Source: Oscillospiraceae bacterium
GTDB lineage: Bacteria > Bacillota > Clostridia > Oscillospirales > UBA929
Length of the DNA stretch: 12,119 nt
Reading direction: 5' to 3'
NCBI GenBank assembly: GCA_031271525.1
Contig: JAISVO010000176.1
Coordinates: forward strand, 1 to 12,119
Positions 1-6,526 of the stretch are shown piece after piece. The position numbers and the translations under genes were made by a program. The notes beneath the pieces are model-generated. The model was not told the DNA's origin and searched no databases. It saw only the letters and a program-made list of their open reading frames with translations. Every line of letters begins with the position of its first letter. Positions within the stretch are counted from its first letter, which is position 1.

Positions 1-1166
1 CGGAAGAACGCCGTTAACGCCGTAGCCAGCAGAGGGAGATAGAACAGGTAGCTTCCCGACGGGAAGAAGACGAGACTGCCCACCGACAACACCATCAGCA
101 ACGCCATCAGTACGCTGCCAAACGACGCTTTAAGCCGCCGGTTCCGCGCTTCATACACGCCGTACGCCAGCGCGGCGGCGCAGGACAAGCAGCACAGGAT
201 AACCGACCAAAAATCAGGATAAAGCACCAACACTCCCGGCAGGAACGGGAAGTAAACGCTATCCCTCGGCGCGGGGCCGCCGAGCCGGTTGTTTCCCGCG
301 TAACGGGCAAGGGATAGGGTTGTCTGCAAATACTGCCACGCCGTGTCACGGTTCAGATTCTCAAATGAGTCGGTTGGCATATGGTAGGTCTCCACGCCTT
401 CCACGGCGGCGAAGTTGATCCCGGCGTAGCCGTTGTCAAGGAAGACCGTCAGGTCGGTGTTGTTCGGCATCATGGCGTAGACCGCAGCCGCCCAAGAGGT
501 GCCAACCGGCTTCGCCCCCGACTGTACAACGGTTTTGACAAGGCCATACGCCTTGGGTGAGGTTTCAAAGAGAAGCAGACAACCCCGGTTTCCCCGGGCT
601 TCCAAGTTGACCACCAGCTCAATTTCACCGTTCAGCTCAGGGTGCGCTTGGACAAACGCAAAAGCGCCCAGCATCCCCTCCTCTTCCCCGTCGGTGAAGA
701 GGAAGGCCAAGTCGGTCTGCAAGCCGCTGTTCTGCGACCCCTCCCGCATCGCCTCCAGCATTGAGCAGACCGCCGCCATATCGTCCGCCGCGCCGGGGCC
801 GTTCCATGTGCTGTCATAATGGGAAACGAAGAGTACGCACCGCTCTGTGTCCGGCGCGTCCAGCCTCACCCAGATGTTTTGGAGCCGGAGGGTTTCCCCG
901 TTCATCGTCGTGCCAATCGCATCCTCGACGACGGGGGTAAGCCCCATCCCCTCGATCTCGGCGAGGAGCGTCGTCCGGACCGTCTCAATCTCGGCCGAGC
1001 CGCTCGGGTGCGCCTCAGCGGCGAGACGCCGTATGTTGCCCATCATCCGCCGGAACGCGGGAGAATCCTCCGCCGCCCTTGGCGGTTGAATCTGCGCGAG
1101 ACCCAGCAGAACCCCTGCGGCGATTGCGGCAATAATGACTGCTATTCGTATCGGAAGGCTCTTCAT
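1..1166 (-). CDS. Membrane-anchored M28 family zinc peptidase (3' part outside window)
   Basis: The frame is open to the left edge, giving 388 codons without a stop, so the C-terminus is missing. ATG at 1166 is preceded by AAAGGGG with a 6-base spacer. Residues about 5-24 are a hydrophobic N-terminal anchor (MKSLPIRIAVIIAA...). The di-zinc M28 signature is complete and in order: HYD with H116 and D118, GAADD with D128/D129 as bridging metal ligand, TDGEEEG with E161 as general base and E162 as ligand, NLEARG with E189, and YHMPTD with H262. The NLEARG and HYDS forms resemble the Fxna/YfbL-like branch of M28, which are membrane aminopeptidases or metallopeptidases. After the peptidase domain come hydrophobic stretches near residues 300-325, 338-360 and 365 onward, so the protein has a C-terminal membrane domain and the catalytic domain probably lies outside the membrane. 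The substrate cannot be told from sequence. It is transcribed divergently from the HAD gene. Family is certain; subfamily is likely. Confidence 0.93.
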   Translation of the reverse strand, partial: MKSLPIRIAVIIAAIAAGVLLGLAQIQPPRAAEDSPAFRRMMGNIRRLAAEAHPSGSAEIETVRTTLLAEIEGMGLTPVVEDAIGTTMNGETLRLQNIWVRLDAPDTERCVLFVSHYDSTWNGPGAADDMAAVCSMLEAMREGSQNSGLQTDLAFLFTDGEEEGMLGAFAFVQAHPELNGEIELVVNLEARGNRGCLLLFETSPKAYGLVKTVVQSGAKPVGTSWAAAVYAMMPNNTDLTVFLDNGYAGINFAAVEGVETYHMPTDSFENLNRDTAWQYLQTTLSLARYAGNNRLGGPAPRDSVYFPFLPGVLVLYPDFWSVILCCLSCAAALAYGVYEARNRRLKASFGSVLMALLMVLSVGSLVFFPSGSYLFYLPLLATALTAFF

Positions 1167-1182
1167 TCGGTACCCCTTTCTT

Positions 1183-1196
1183 TACACTTTAGTGTA
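1183..1196. repeat. 14-base inverted repeat in the divergent promoter region
   Basis: TACACT-TT-AGTGTA gives two perfect 6-base arms around a 2-base centre. It covers the -10 box and probable start site of the M28 peptidase promoter, where a repressor would block that gene. It could be an operator half-site pair, but an arm of 6 bases can arise by chance, and no regulator gene is present in the window to pair with it. Confidence 0.35.
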
Positions 1197-1219
1197 CCAC
1201 GATTGACAGGAAATTTCAA
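1191..1219 (-). promoter_or_regulatory. Sigma-A-type promoter of the M28 peptidase gene
   Basis: On the minus strand TTGAAA (1219-1214) is followed by a 17-base spacer and TACACT (1196-1191). Both boxes are close to the housekeeping consensus and the spacing is optimal. Transcription should begin near 1184, leaving a leader of about 18 bases that contains the AAAGGGG ribosome binding site. The -10 box is also one arm of an inverted repeat. It is called from consensus match only. Confidence 0.6.
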
Positions 1220-1231
1220 GGATGTTATACT
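1203..1231 (+). promoter_or_regulatory. Sigma-A-type promoter of the HAD phosphatase gene
   Basis: A perfect -35 box TTGACA (1203-1208), a 17-base spacer and TATACT (1226-1231) form a near-consensus promoter. The predicted start is near 1238, with the ribosome binding site GGAGG at 1253-1257. It interlocks with the oppositely directed peptidase promoter: each -35 box lies inside the spacer of the other. Confidence 0.72.
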
Positions 1232-1263
1232 GTCCCCAACATACAACAAGGGGGAGGACGGCG

Positions 1264-2097
1264 ATGAAAACGCTGTACATATCCGATTTGGACGGCACCC
1301 TGCTGAATAACAACGCCGAGCTGAGCGATACCACCGTTGAAATTGTGAACCGCCTGATCGCGGACGGACTGCACTTCTCGGTCGCCACCGCGAGAACGGC
1401 GGCTTCGGCGGATCATATCCTAGCCGGATTGGCGCTGAACCTTCCGGTTGTCCTGATGAACGGCGTTTTGATCCGCGATCCGGCAGAGAAGCGATATTTA
1501 CAGGTGAATACCCTCCCGCCGGAAACCGTGCGGACGGTGGCAGCCACGTTGAAGGCGATGGGCGCCGCCGCGCTGATGTACGAAATCAGGGACGGCGAAC
1601 AGAAAACCTATTACGAGTCGCTGGACAGGCAGGCGCTTCGTAACTTCGTCGAGGCGCGGAAGGCGAAGTACCACAAAACCTTCACCCAAACCGATTTTTC
1701 ATCCCACTCCGGAGACAGCGTCATTTACTTCACCTTGCTCGACCGATACGACGTCCTCGAGCCGGTGTACGACGCCGTCAAAACGCTGCCGGGGATAAAC
1801 GCCCTCTTTTATAAGGATTCCTACAGCGCCGACTTGTGGCTCATGGAAATCCACAGCGCGTCGGCCTCGAAAAAGAACGGCGTCCGACTGCTGCGCGAAA
1901 CCTACGGTTTTGACCGCGTCATCGGGTTTGGCGACAACACAAACGACCTGCCGATGTTTGAGGCCTGCGACATAAAAGTCGCCGTCGCGAACGCCCGCCC
2001 CGAGGTTCTCGCGGCTGTCGGCCGGCAGTGCGGCGCGAACGGGGCGGACGGAGTGGCGCGGTGGATTGAAGAAGATTTTTACGCCCCGGCGCCGTAG
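1264..2097 (+). CDS. Cof-type HAD-superfamily phosphatase
   Basis: The product is 277 residues, typical of HAD subfamily IIB (Cof) hydrolases. These are cytosolic Mg-dependent phosphatases acting on sugar phosphates, pyridoxal phosphate or flavin mononucleotide; the substrate here is unknown. Motif I is SDLDGT with nucleophile D8 and acid/base D10; motif II is the ATAR segment with T42 and R44; motif III is K204 in SKKNG; motif IV is GFGDNTND with D224 and D228 as Mg ligands. The C2-type cap lies between motifs II and III, about residues 80-195. ATG at 1264 is chosen because GGAGG (1253-1257) lies 6 bases upstream. An earlier in-frame ATG at 1222 falls within the promoter and has no ribosome binding site. 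The gene stands alone on the plus strand and its last 19 bases overlap the end of mfd. Confidence 0.93.
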   Translation: MKTLYISDLDGTLLNNNAELSDTTVEIVNRLIADGLHFSVATARTAASADHILAGLALNLPVVLMNGVLIRDPAEKRYLQVNTLPPETVRTVAATLKAMGAAALMYEIRDGEQKTYYESLDRQALRNFVEARKAKYHKTFTQTDFSSHSGDSVIYFTLLDRYDVLEPVYDAVKTLPGINALFYKDSYSADLWLMEIHSASASKKNGVRLLRETYGFDRVIGFGDNTNDLPMFEACDIKVAVANARPEVLAAVGRQCGANGADGVARWIEEDFYAPAP

Positions 2098-5000
2098 GCT
2101 TCGACCAATTTCCCGGCGACGGACAGGATGTCCTCCCCGCTGGAGAGTTTCAGCGAGAGGTGGGGGTCGTTGCCCGCTGAGAAGAGCACCTTCCCTTTGT
2201 ATTCGGGCAAAGCGCACAGCCGGGCGACTTTGGAAAAGTCCGGCTTATCGGTGCGCGCCAGCAACCGCCCGCCCTTTTGGGCGAGTTCGTTGAAACCGTT
2301 GCGGGAAGCGGCGGCGCGGACCAGCGCCACCCGGATCAAGGTCATTGTCTCATCCGGCGGGTCGCCGAACCGGTCGATCAGTTCCTCCGTCAGCTCGTCC
2401 GCCTCATCCTCGGTGGCGACGGCGGCGATTCGCCTGTAAAAATCCATCCGGATCCCGGCGTGGGCGATGTACTTCTCGGGCAGCCCGGCGCGGACCGGGA
2501 GGTCCGCGACGCACTCCACCTCCCGCTTGACCGTGCCGCCCTGTTCCTCCAGCACGGCTTCCTCCAGCAGACGGAGATACATCTCATACCCCACGCTCAT
2601 CATGTGACCAGACTGCTCCGCGCCCAAGAGGTTTCCGGCGCCCCGTATCTCCAAGTCCCGCATCGCGATTTTTAGGCCCGAACCAAACTCGGCAAACTCC
2701 CGGATCGCCGCGAGCCGCTTTGCCGCGACCTCCTGAAGGATCTTCCCCCGGCGGTAGGTGAGGTAGGCGAAGGCGTGCCGGTTGGAACGCCCCACCCGGC
2801 CCCGTATCTGGTGGAGCTGGGCAAGGCCCAGCTTATCGGCGTCTTCGACAATCAGAGTGTTGACGTTCGGGATGTCCAGCCCCGCCTCAATGATGGTGGT
2901 GCAGACCAACACCTGTATTTCGCCGTCCACCACCCGCCGCATGATGTCGGACAGCTCGGCTTCCTTCATCTGCCCGTGGGCAATCGCCACCGACACGTCG
3001 GGCAGCGCCCGTACCAGCTCCCCGGCGGTGCGCTCGATCGTCTCGACCCGGTTGTGCAGGAAGTATACCTGACCCCCGCGCGAAACCTCCCGGCGGATTG
3101 CGTCGGTCACCAGCGGCGCGTCATGTTCCAGCACATAGGTTTGCACCGGGGTACGGTCCCGGGGCGCTTCTTCGATCGAGGACATATCCCGGATGCCGGA
3201 CAGCGCCATGTGCAGGGTACGCGGGATCGGCGTCGCGGTCAGGGTCAGGACATCGACCTGACGGCTCATCTCCTTCAGCCGCTCCTTGTGCGTCACACCG
3301 AAGCGCTGTTCCTCGTCGACCACCAGCAGCCCGAGGTTCGCGAACTTGATGTCCCGCTGCAGGAGCTTATGGGTGCCGATGACGAAGTCAAGCTGCCCCG
3401 CGCGAAGCTTCTTCTTGATCGACGCGGCTTGCGCCGGCGTGCAGAACCGGCTGAGCACCTCGACCCGCACCGGATACCCGGCAAAGCGGCGGAGGGCTGT
3501 CTGCCCGTGCTGCTGGGCAAGGACAGTCGTCGGGACCAACATGGCAGCCTGTTTGCCCGACAGGACGCACTTCATCACGGCGCGGAGGGCGACCTCGGTC
3601 TTGCCGAACCCCACGTCGCCGCAGAGGAGGCGGTCCATCGGCGTCTTGCGTTGCATGTCCCCCTTGATCTCGGCGGCGCACCGGAGCTGATCCTCCGTCT
3701 CCTCATACTCGAAGGCTTCCTCAAAACCGGCCTGCCAATCGTCGTCCGGCTGGAAGGCGAAGCCCTCCCTCCGCTTCCGCTCGGCGTACAGCTTGACAAG
3801 CCCGGCCGCCATTTCCTTGGCGGCGGCCTTCGCGCGGGCTTTGGTCTTCGCCCACTCCGCGCCGCCCAGCTTATTGAGTTTCGCCGCCGTGTCCTCTCCC
3901 CCGCCGATATACTTGCTGACAAGGTTTAACTGGGTTACCGGGACGAAGAGGGTGTCGGTTCCGGCGTAGGCGAGCTTGATGTAATCCCGCCGCATCCCGT
4001 CCATCACCATCGGCACGATGCCCAAGAACCGCCCGATCCCGTGGTGCTCATGCACCACCAGATCGCCGGGGGACAGGTCGGCGTACGAGACCAGTTTTTT
4101 GCGGTTTTTGGCGTTGGCGTTCCCGGAGCGTAAGCTCGCCCGCCGGGGGGCTTGGTGTCCCTCGGTGAGGATCGCGAGACGGATCGCCGGCACCTCCAAC
4201 CCGGCTGACAAAGCCCCGGCGCAGATCGCGGCGTGCCCGTTCGGCGGAAGGGTGCTGACCCCCAGCGAGGCGGGCATTCCCCGATCGCGCAGAAGTTCCT
4301 CCAGATGCTTTGCGTGGCGGTCGGTGGGGACGAAGACAATCACCCGGTAGCCGCCGTCCCGGTAGTGGGCGATGTCCCCCGCAGCGGTCTCCAAGCTCGC
4401 CCCGAAGGACGGGAGCTGCTTCACCGTCAGGTTCATCATCGCGTGGGGACGGAGCGGATAGCTTTGGGCGAGGAAAAGGTCGAGCATCACACAGTCGTAT
4501 TTCTCCAAAGCCCTGTATAGGTCGATACTGTCCACCCCCGGGGACGATTCGGCGATATCCTCCCCCCGCTCCAGCAGACGCTCCATCTCCTCCCGCCAGA
4601 GCCAGAGGGTGTGGTTGATCCGGGTTTCGGTGCGGCCCTGTTCGGAGAGAAAGACGACCGTCCCGTAGGGCAAGTAATCCAGCGCCGTCGCGACGTCCTT
4701 CGCAAGCTGCGGTTCCCGGCAGGGCAGGAGGAGACAAGCGCTCAGCGGCGCGGTGCGGACTTGGCTCTCCGGGTCAAACTCATTGAGGGTGTCCACCTCG
4801 TCGCCGAAGAACTCGAGCCGGACCGGGTACGCCATCCCGGGCGAGAAGACATCGACAATCCCGCCCCGCACCGAAAACTGCCCGATTCCCTCCACTTGAT
4901 CGCAGCGAGTGTAACCGCCCTCCACCAAGCGCCGGGGCAGGTCGGTCAGCACCATTCCGCTCTTGATCCGCAGGGACAGGCTCTCCATCGTCTCTGGCGG

Positions 5001-5381
5001 GAGGGTGCACTGCATGAACGCGTCGGCTGTCGCCGCTACGATGGGGGCGGTGTTGGTCAGCATCCTGCGGAGTACCGGCAGACGGGCGTGCTCCCACTCC
5101 CGGGACATTGTGTCCAGCAGGGAGAATTCCCGGCAGGGCAATACCAGCGCTTCCTCCTCGCTCAAAAGGGAACAGTCAGCCGCGATATGCGCCGCCTCGG
5201 CTTCATCCGGACAGAGGACGACGACCGGACGGTTGGTCGCCCGCCGTACCGCCGCGATCAGGTGCGCCTTGTGGACAGCCGAAAGCCCGCCCACCGCCAC
5301 CGGGCAGCCCCGGCCTTGAATACGCGCTAAAAGTTCCTGCGCTTCAGGCACCGCCCAAAGCGCTTCACAGATTGCTCGCAA
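2079..5381 (-). CDS. mfd: Transcription-repair coupling factor Mfd
   Basis: The 1100-residue protein recognises RNA polymerase stalled at DNA lesions, pushes it off by ATP-driven DNA translocation and recruits UvrA for nucleotide excision repair. Residues 1 to about 330 resemble UvrB domains 1-2 without a working ATPase. A CarD-like RNA-polymerase-interacting domain begins near residue 430, with the characteristic GDLVVHEHHGIGRF (H444). The translocase follows: Walker A GDVGFGKT (588-595), DEEQ box (689-692), TATPIPRTL (from 715) and QIRGRVGR (858-865). The TRCF C-terminal regulatory domain fills roughly 950-1100. The length is slightly below the usual 1150-1180. Start choice: TTG at 5381 follows AGGAGG (5397-5392) with a 10-base spacer. 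The frame stays open upstream to an ATG at 5471, but that would overlap the end of pth and lacks a ribosome binding site. It lies 26 bases after pth, probably co-transcribed. The 3' end overlaps the convergent HAD gene. Confidence 0.97.
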   Translation of the reverse strand: MRAICEALWAVPEAQELLARIQGRGCPVAVGGLSAVHKAHLIAAVRRATNRPVVVLCPDEAEAAHIAADCSLLSEEEALVLPCREFSLLDTMSREWEHARLPVLRRMLTNTAPIVAATADAFMQCTLPPETMESLSLRIKSGMVLTDLPRRLVEGGYTRCDQVEGIGQFSVRGGIVDVFSPGMAYPVRLEFFGDEVDTLNEFDPESQVRTAPLSACLLLPCREPQLAKDVATALDYLPYGTVVFLSEQGRTETRINHTLWLWREEMERLLERGEDIAESSPGVDSIDLYRALEKYDCVMLDLFLAQSYPLRPHAMMNLTVKQLPSFGASLETAAGDIAHYRDGGYRVIVFVPTDRHAKHLEELLRDRGMPASLGVSTLPPNGHAAICAGALSAGLEVPAIRLAILTEGHQAPRRASLRSGNANAKNRKKLVSYADLSPGDLVVHEHHGIGRFLGIVPMVMDGMRRDYIKLAYAGTDTLFVPVTQLNLVSKYIGGGEDTAAKLNKLGGAEWAKTKARAKAAAKEMAAGLVKLYAERKRREGFAFQPDDDWQAGFEEAFEYEETEDQLRCAAEIKGDMQRKTPMDRLLCGDVGFGKTEVALRAVMKCVLSGKQAAMLVPTTVLAQQHGQTALRRFAGYPVRVEVLSRFCTPAQAASIKKKLRAGQLDFVIGTHKLLQRDIKFANLGLLVVDEEQRFGVTHKERLKEMSRQVDVLTLTATPIPRTLHMALSGIRDMSSIEEAPRDRTPVQTYVLEHDAPLVTDAIRREVSRGGQVYFLHNRVETIERTAGELVRALPDVSVAIAHGQMKEAELSDIMRRVVDGEIQVLVCTTIIEAGLDIPNVNTLIVEDADKLGLAQLHQIRGRVGRSNRHAFAYLTYRRGKILQEVAAKRLAAIREFAEFGSGLKIAMRDLEIRGAGNLLGAEQSGHMMSVGYEMYLRLLEEAVLEEQGGTVKREVECVADLPVRAGLPEKYIAHAGIRMDFYRRIAAVATEDEADELTEELIDRFGDPPDETMTLIRVALVRAAASRNGFNELAQKGGRLLARTDKPDFSKVARLCALPEYKGKVLFSAGNDPHLSLKLSSGEDILSVAGKLVEAYGAGA

Positions 5382-5407
5382 GAATAGACAACCTCCTGTT
5401 AGTTGGG

Positions 5408-5974
5408 TTATATCGCGTTGTCGCCGTTGAACCTGTTCATTGCCGCCTCGATGCCGTGCCGCAGGATCCACTCGGCGGCGTCCGCGGCCCTCGGGACCGC
5501 GTCGAGTATCGGTTTCCTGTCGGGCTGCGGCAGGATCCCTGTCACCCAGTCCGCCAGCGGCACCTCGGGGGGCGGCGGCCCCACCCCGATTTTCACCCGG
5601 GGGAAGGAATCGGTTTGGATATGGTAAAGGATGTCTTTAATCCCATTGTGCCCGCCGTCCGACCCCGTAGGGCGGAGCCGGATCTTCCCCGGCGGCAGCG
5701 ACACGTCGTCGTAGATCACAATCAATCTCTCGGGCGGTATTTTGTAGAACGCGCACGCGTCCCGCACCGACTGCCCGGACAGGTTCATAAATGTCTGCGG
5801 CTTGAGCAGGAGCAGGTTGCCGTCGGTTGCGTAAACACCGTGGAATTTCAGTTTTTTGACCTTTATACCGCGTCTGGACGCAAGCTCGTCCACCGTCCAG
5901 AAACCGGCGTTGTGCCGGGTCTGGTCGTACCGTTCGCCGGGGTTGCCCAACCCCGCGATGATAAACTCAACCAT
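5408..5974 (-). CDS. pth: Peptidyl-tRNA hydrolase
   Basis: This 188-residue cytosolic enzyme cleaves the ester bond of peptidyl-tRNAs that drop off ribosomes, recycling tRNA. The bacterial Pth signatures are all present: GLGNPG with N11, TRHNAGF with the catalytic H21, KPQTFMNLSG with N64, YDDVSLPPGK with D89/D90, and GGHNGIKDI with N110. Length and motif spacing match the family. ATG at 5974 starts MVEFIIAGLGNPG, the usual N-terminus. Its ribosome binding site is weak (an AGAGGG lies too far upstream), and the start overlaps the last 8 bases of the acetyltransferase gene, so translation is probably coupled. A longer open frame extends upstream but would run through the GlmU-type gene. The order pth then mfd is conserved in Bacillota such as Bacillus subtilis (spoVC-mfd region). 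Confidence 0.97.
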   Translation of the reverse strand: MVEFIIAGLGNPGERYDQTRHNAGFWTVDELASRRGIKVKKLKFHGVYATDGNLLLLKPQTFMNLSGQSVRDACAFYKIPPERLIVIYDDVSLPPGKIRLRPTGSDGGHNGIKDILYHIQTDSFPRVKIGVGPPPPEVPLADWVTGILPQPDRKPILDAVPRAADAAEWILRHGIEAAMNRFNGDNAI

Positions 5975-6524
5975 TCCGTTTTTGTACCCAGCCCTCTTTG
6001 TTGACCTGACGTTCCCGGGCGATGGCAAGCGCCCCCGGCGGCACGTCCTCGGTGACGGTGGAGCCAGCCGCCGTATACGCCCCCTCGCCGACCGTGACCG
6101 GCGCGACAAGATTTGTATTGCAGCCGATGAACGCGCCGTCCCCGACGACGGTACGGTGTTTCTCCCTGCCGTCGTAGTTACTCGTAATGGCGCCGCAGCT
6201 GAAGTTGACGTTTTCGCCCATGTCGCTGTCGCCGATATAGGCGAGGTGACCGGCGTGGGTGCCGCCGCCCAGCACGCTGTTTTTGACCTCGACGAAAGCT
6301 CCCAGCTTGACTTTATCGCGCAGCGTCACATCCGGGCGGATGTGTGTAAAGGGGCCGATCTCACACCCTTCGCCGATGGTAACCCGTTCGGAAATGACCA
6401 CGAAGGGGCGGATCACCGTCCCCCGCCCAATCACGGCGTCAGGCGCGACAAAGGTCGTCGCGGGATCGACCACTTTGACGCCGTTATCCAAGTGTCTCCG
6501 TATAGTCTGCTCTCTGTTCTCCAT
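5967..6524 (-). CDS. glmU: Stand-alone GlmU-type left-handed beta-helix acetyltransferase
   Basis: The 185-residue protein matches only the C-terminal half of bifunctional GlmU, which transfers acetyl from acetyl-CoA to glucosamine-1-phosphate on the way to UDP-GlcNAc for peptidoglycan. Hexapeptide repeats begin near residue 25. Conserved acetyltransferase elements are IRPD (R63), FVEVKN (K81), AGHLAYIGD with the catalytic-type H93 and Y96, NVNFSCGAIT with N107, SNYDG (N116, Y117), and the closing STVTEDVP and RQVNKEGW. The N-terminal uridylyltransferase domain, about 230-250 residues with a LxxG-type nucleotide loop, is absent. Relative to GlmU as I recall it, the helix lacks about 34 residues, or two coils, between CEIGPF and IRPD. 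The start lies 2 bases after the ABC gene stop, so no missing half is hidden upstream. A separate uridylyltransferase must exist if this works in the same pathway. The active-site match is strong; true GlcN-1-P specificity is inferred. Confidence 0.88.
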   Translation of the reverse strand: MENREQTIRRHLDNGVKVVDPATTFVAPDAVIGRGTVIRPFVVISERVTIGEGCEIGPFTHIRPDVTLRDKVKLGAFVEVKNSVLGGGTHAGHLAYIGDSDMGENVNFSCGAITSNYDGREKHRTVVGDGAFIGCNTNLVAPVTVGEGAYTAAGSTVTEDVPPGALAIARERQVNKEGWVQKRNG

Positions 6525-6526
6525 CG

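Noticed and set aside
2775..3929. A long plus-strand open frame (384 codons) opposite mfd, with similar long frames opposite comM/ABC (7538-8548) and malQ (10403-11359)
   Set aside because: They lie antisense to well-supported genes, have no ribosome binding site or recognisable domain, and are rich in Arg, Pro and His as expected when a GC-rich gene is read in the wrong direction.
5382..5471. N-terminal extension of Mfd by 30 codons from an ATG at 5471
   Set aside because: It would overlap the coding end of pth, has no ribosome binding site, and its residues do not resemble an Mfd N-terminus; TTG at 5381 follows AGGAGG.
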